Origin: Chryseosolibacter sp044507775
Lineage (GTDB): Bacteria; Bacteroidota; Bacteroidia; Cytophagales; Cyclobacteriaceae
Reading direction: 5' to 3'
Length of the DNA: 64,000 bases
NCBI GenBank assembly: GCA_044507775.1
Contig: JBIQIY010000009.1
Span: forward strand, 124,001 to 188,000
The translations under genes were made by a program, and so were the position numbers. The notes under the pieces are model-generated. The model was not told the origin of the DNA, did no database searches, and saw nothing but the letters and a program-made list of their open reading frames with translations. Of the stretch, positions 61,724 through 64,000 are shown piece by piece (positions within the stretch are counted from its first letter, which is position 1; every line of letters begins with the position of its first letter).

Positions 61724-63340
61724 ATGAATTTGCCCATTGTCAAAAATATTGTCTTCCTGATCGTTGGTCTCATCAGTATACTGCTGGTTACGAACGTGGC
61801 GCTGACATATTATAACAATGACATCATCAAGGAAAATCACGAGATCCAGGGAAAGGTTGAGAAGGTCAAGCTGTACTACGACCAAATCGGAAAATCGATC
61901 ATACACTCACTCGACATCGGTCTTCGGGGCTACTACATTGTCCGAACGCCGGATTTTGTTAAACCCATGGACAACGCAATCAGCGTCAAGGATAGTCTGT
62001 TGCTGAATGTTGAGGTGCCTCTCCGGGAACTCAACTATATCGATACCGTATATCGAATTTTCAAAGATTCGCTTGACTCGTACACAGAGTACTCATTCAT
62101 GTTAAAGGAGTTGCTAATCGAAAACCGCGATGAGGAGTTCAGGGCAATCTTCCGATCCGACAAAGGCGCCCATCTTTGGTGGCAGTACCTAGAACTGGAA
62201 AAGGATATAATGAGTCACCTGAACCGGATCGATGCGGTTGCTCAAAAGAAATACGAGTCAGCTCTGCAGCGGAATCAGATCGTTCAGCTCGCTCTCCTGA
62301 TTATATGTGTTCCCACATTGTTATTCACCGCATTTTATACTCGAAAGGCTTTCAAACTTTCAGAAATGGTGCGGAATGCGGAGGAAGATCGGAACAGGAT
62401 GCTCAGCGAACAAAATTACCTGCTTGAACAGAAAGTCGCCGAGCGCACGCAGGAAATACTCTCGCAGAATCACGAAATCACCTCTCAGAACGAAGAGTTG
62501 AGAATGCATCAGGAAACGCTTTCGTTGCAAAACAAGCAACTGCATGAGGCGCAGGAGACGATCAAGGTTCAGAGCGAAAAGATTCAGTCGCTGAATGATC
62601 ATCTGAAAAACGAGGTGGACAACCGGACGCAGGAACTTCAGAAAACGAATCAGGAACTCATCGAACACAACAACCAGCTGGAACAATTTGCGTTTATCGC
62701 GGCACATAACCTTCGCGCGCCGTTGACGAGAGTACTGGGCCTGGCAAATCTTATTCAGATGGGCGTAACGGAAGATGACCGGAAGGCTGCGCTTGAAAAA
62801 ATGATTTCTTCAACGCACGACCTCGACCAGGTTGTGAAAGACCTGAACGCAATTCTGAACATCAAGCGCCACACGGGCAACCTTTCGGAAGTAGACCTGA
62901 ACGAATCACTTACACGCACAAAGAGGATTCTCGAAAAGGAGATCGAAGACACCGGCACGAGGATTATCAACAACTTCAGCGAAGCCGACAAGGTGTATGC
63001 GATCGGTCCTTACGTGGAGAGCATTCTGTACAACCTGATCAGCAACTCGATAAAATACCGCGACCCTGATCGCGTGCCGTACATCGCGATCAAGACAACG
63101 CACGAAAGCGAATTCGTTTGCCTTGCGATCATGGATAACGGCCTGGGTATTGACCTGAAAAAATACAAACAGAGCATTTTCAGCCTTTATAAGCGGTTCC
63201 ATCTTCATGTCGAAGGCAAAGGGCTCGGTCTATACCTGGTGAAGACGCAGATCGAGGCACTGGGCGGACGCGTCGAAGTTCGCAGCGAGCCGAATGAAGG
63301 TACAACGTTCAACGTGTACTTCCGGCGTTATCTGATCTGA
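61724..63340 (+). CDS. Sensor histidine kinase with CHASE3-like sensor and coiled coil
   Basis: 538 residues. Two membrane helices (about 7-25 and 188-206) flank a periplasmic four-helix domain (CHASE3-like). A long coiled coil rich in Gln/Glu repeats (about 225-320, such as LSQNHEITSQNEELRMHQET and NNQLEQ) leads to the H box FIAAHNLRAPLTRVL, with His near 327. Asn replaces the usual Glu/Asp after the His. The HATPase domain has LISNSIKYRD, MDNGLGIDL, KGKGLGLYLV and the closing GTTFNVYF. No response regulator gene is beside it, so the phosphate acceptor is elsewhere. Confidence 0.9.
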   Translation: MNLPIVKNIVFLIVGLISILLVTNVALTYYNNDIIKENHEIQGKVEKVKLYYDQIGKSIIHSLDIGLRGYYIVRTPDFVKPMDNAISVKDSLLLNVEVPLRELNYIDTVYRIFKDSLDSYTEYSFMLKELLIENRDEEFRAIFRSDKGAHLWWQYLELEKDIMSHLNRIDAVAQKKYESALQRNQIVQLALLIICVPTLLFTAFYTRKAFKLSEMVRNAEEDRNRMLSEQNYLLEQKVAERTQEILSQNHEITSQNEELRMHQETLSLQNKQLHEAQETIKVQSEKIQSLNDHLKNEVDNRTQELQKTNQELIEHNNQLEQFAFIAAHNLRAPLTRVLGLANLIQMGVTEDDRKAALEKMISSTHDLDQVVKDLNAILNIKRHTGNLSEVDLNESLTRTKRILEKEIEDTGTRIINNFSEADKVYAIGPYVESILYNLISNSIKYRDPDRVPYIAIKTTHESEFVCLAIMDNGLGIDLKKYKQSIFSLYKRFHLHVEGKGLGLYLVKTQIEALGGRVEVRSEPNEGTTFNVYFRRYLI

Positions 63341-63406
63341 ACTAAAGTAAACCTAAGACCTCATCAGTTTCGCAAGTGTTTTTCCTCCATTTGCCCGTAA
63401 ATTCAT

Positions 63407-63414
63407 TACTTTTG
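63407..63414 (+). promoter_or_regulatory. -7 promoter element for the RND transporter
   Basis: TACTTTTG, an exact TAnnTTTG match; predicted start near 63420, about 19 bases before the ATG at 63439. Confidence 0.5.
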
Positions 63415-63438
63415 CCGTCCTGAATAAAATTTGTTTGT

Positions 63439-64000
63439 ATGTGGGATAATGTCGCCCGGCTGATCATCAAATACCGTCTGCTGCTGATTCTGCTCATAAC
63501 CATCGTTACCGGTATCATGGGATACTATGCGACAAGGGTGCAGATGAGCTATGATTTTGCACGGACCGTTCCGCTCGACGACCCCGACTACATCATGCTT
63601 GAGAAATTCCGGGAACAATTCGGCGAGGACGGCAACGCGATCGCCATCGGCTTCCGCGACAGCGCTATTTACGAGCAGAGAAATTTCGAAGCCTACCGCG
63701 AACTTGCGCGGGCTGTAAAGCAGATCAGCGGTGTGAGCGCCGTCTTGTCCTTACCCACGTTGCAGATTGGCCTCAAGGATACAAAGAATTCCCGTTTCTA
63801 TCTCGCCAATATATTTCCCGAAACAATCAGGAGTCCCGAACAGTACGACAGCCTTATGGGTGTAGTCCGCGACCAGAGACTTTACATGGATCAGTTGGTC
63901 AACAGCAACAACGGCGCGACGATGATGGTTGTTGTCATGAACAAGGATGTGATGAATTCCGCCTTGCGGGAACCCCTGACAGCCTCGCTCGTCAGCGCGA
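63439..64000 (+). CDS. RND/MMPL-family transporter (5' part; runs past right edge)
   Basis: The ATG at 63439 begins 187 codons that stay open to the right edge. The start MWDNVARLIIKYRLLLILLI is followed by a membrane helix and then a periplasmic part: QMSYDFARTVPLDDPDYIMLEKF, then FGEDGNAIAIGF and ISGVSAVLSLPTL. This is the N-terminal helix plus first porter domain of the RND superfamily, MMPL/HAE3 type, which exports lipids, hopanoids or other hydrophobic molecules. The substrate is not known. The gene follows the histidine kinase by 98 bases and has its own -7 site. Confidence 0.86.
   Translation, partial: MWDNVARLIIKYRLLLILLITIVTGIMGYYATRVQMSYDFARTVPLDDPDYIMLEKFREQFGEDGNAIAIGFRDSAIYEQRNFEAYRELARAVKQISGVSAVLSLPTLQIGLKDTKNSRFYLANIFPETIRSPEQYDSLMGVVRDQRLYMDQLVNSNNGATMMVVVMNKDVMNSALREPLTASLVSA

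Noticed and set aside
1..64000. tRNA, rRNA, insertion sequence, prophage or genomic island
   Set aside because: No cloverleaf, transposase, integrase, terminal repeats or composition shift was seen by reading; a tRNAscan or IS search could still find what I missed.

Overview
The window is chromosomal DNA of a Bacteroidota bacterium, most likely from the Cytophagales (a Chryseolinea/Ohtaekwangia-like organism; the genus is inference). The evidence is a FecR anti-sigma/ECF sigma pair with an STN-domain partner, an outer membrane beta-barrel protein of the OMP_b-brl_3 type, BatD, DUF4254, DUF2520, a PD40-OmpA protein, a FucP-type sugar permease, and many upstream sites matching the Bacteroidota -7 promoter element TAnnTTTG, with few Shine-Dalgarno sequences. 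Base composition looks even, near 50% GC by eye. I see no rRNA, tRNA, insertion sequence, prophage or CRISPR array. No stretch over 300 bases lacks a gene; the longest gaps are about 285 (17291-17575) and 247 bases (45342-45588). A truncated gene lies at each edge.

Layout. 1-4750 (minus strand): membrane-anchored FMN glutamate synthase-like protein (cut by the left edge), BamA/TamA-like outer membrane protein, EamA exporter, DusB. 4833-9986 (plus): CPBP protease, CdsA, glutamate dehydrogenase, phosphatidylserine decarboxylase, fatty acid desaturase, largely a membrane lipid block. 10006-13420 (minus): ECF sigma, FecR and an STN/repeat protein, a surface-signalling operon without a TonB receptor. 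13547-15993 (plus): DUF4254, GT9 glycosyltransferase, HAD hydrolase. 16049-20173: ornithine aminotransferase, RmuC, double-thioredoxin periplasmic protein. 20284-27451 (plus): atypical GroES, small protein, secreted Xaa-Pro aminopeptidase, two-component system, large outer membrane barrel protein, orphan beta-rich protein. 27445-34394: MBL hydrolase, secreted EEP hydrolase, Nfu protein, dicarboxylate symporter, small membrane protein, chorismate synthase, BatD. 34592-43868: small proteins, TM2 protein, QueG, two-module secreted protein, nucleotidyltransferase, FucP, PnuC, OmpA-PD40 protein, SDR, MGMT. 43905-50854: MltF, M14 peptidase, HemB, DUF2520, PrmC. 50938-64000: RibD, free Met-sulfoxide reductase, membrane MutS-like ATPase, cysteine desulfurase, GlmM, MazG, GlyS, MtfA-like peptidase, dGTPase, histidine kinase and an RND/MMPL transporter cut by the right edge.

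Working together. CdsA and Psd are two steps of phosphatidylethanolamine synthesis, and the desaturase acts on the same membrane. Cysteine desulfurase and Nfu serve Fe-S assembly, which QueG needs. DusB, QueG, GlyS and PrmC serve translation. MazG, dGTPase, MGMT, RmuC and the MutS-like protein touch nucleotide hygiene and genome upkeep. The parts most worth attention are the sigma/FecR/repeat-protein trio, the membrane MutS-like ATPase, the SDR lacking its catalytic Tyr and Lys, and the two-component system followed by a barrel protein and an unknown beta-rich protein. Fourteen exact -7 elements are annotated; several settle start codons. Where I looked for a -33 TTG it was usually not at the expected distance, so these promoters rest mainly on the -7 motif.
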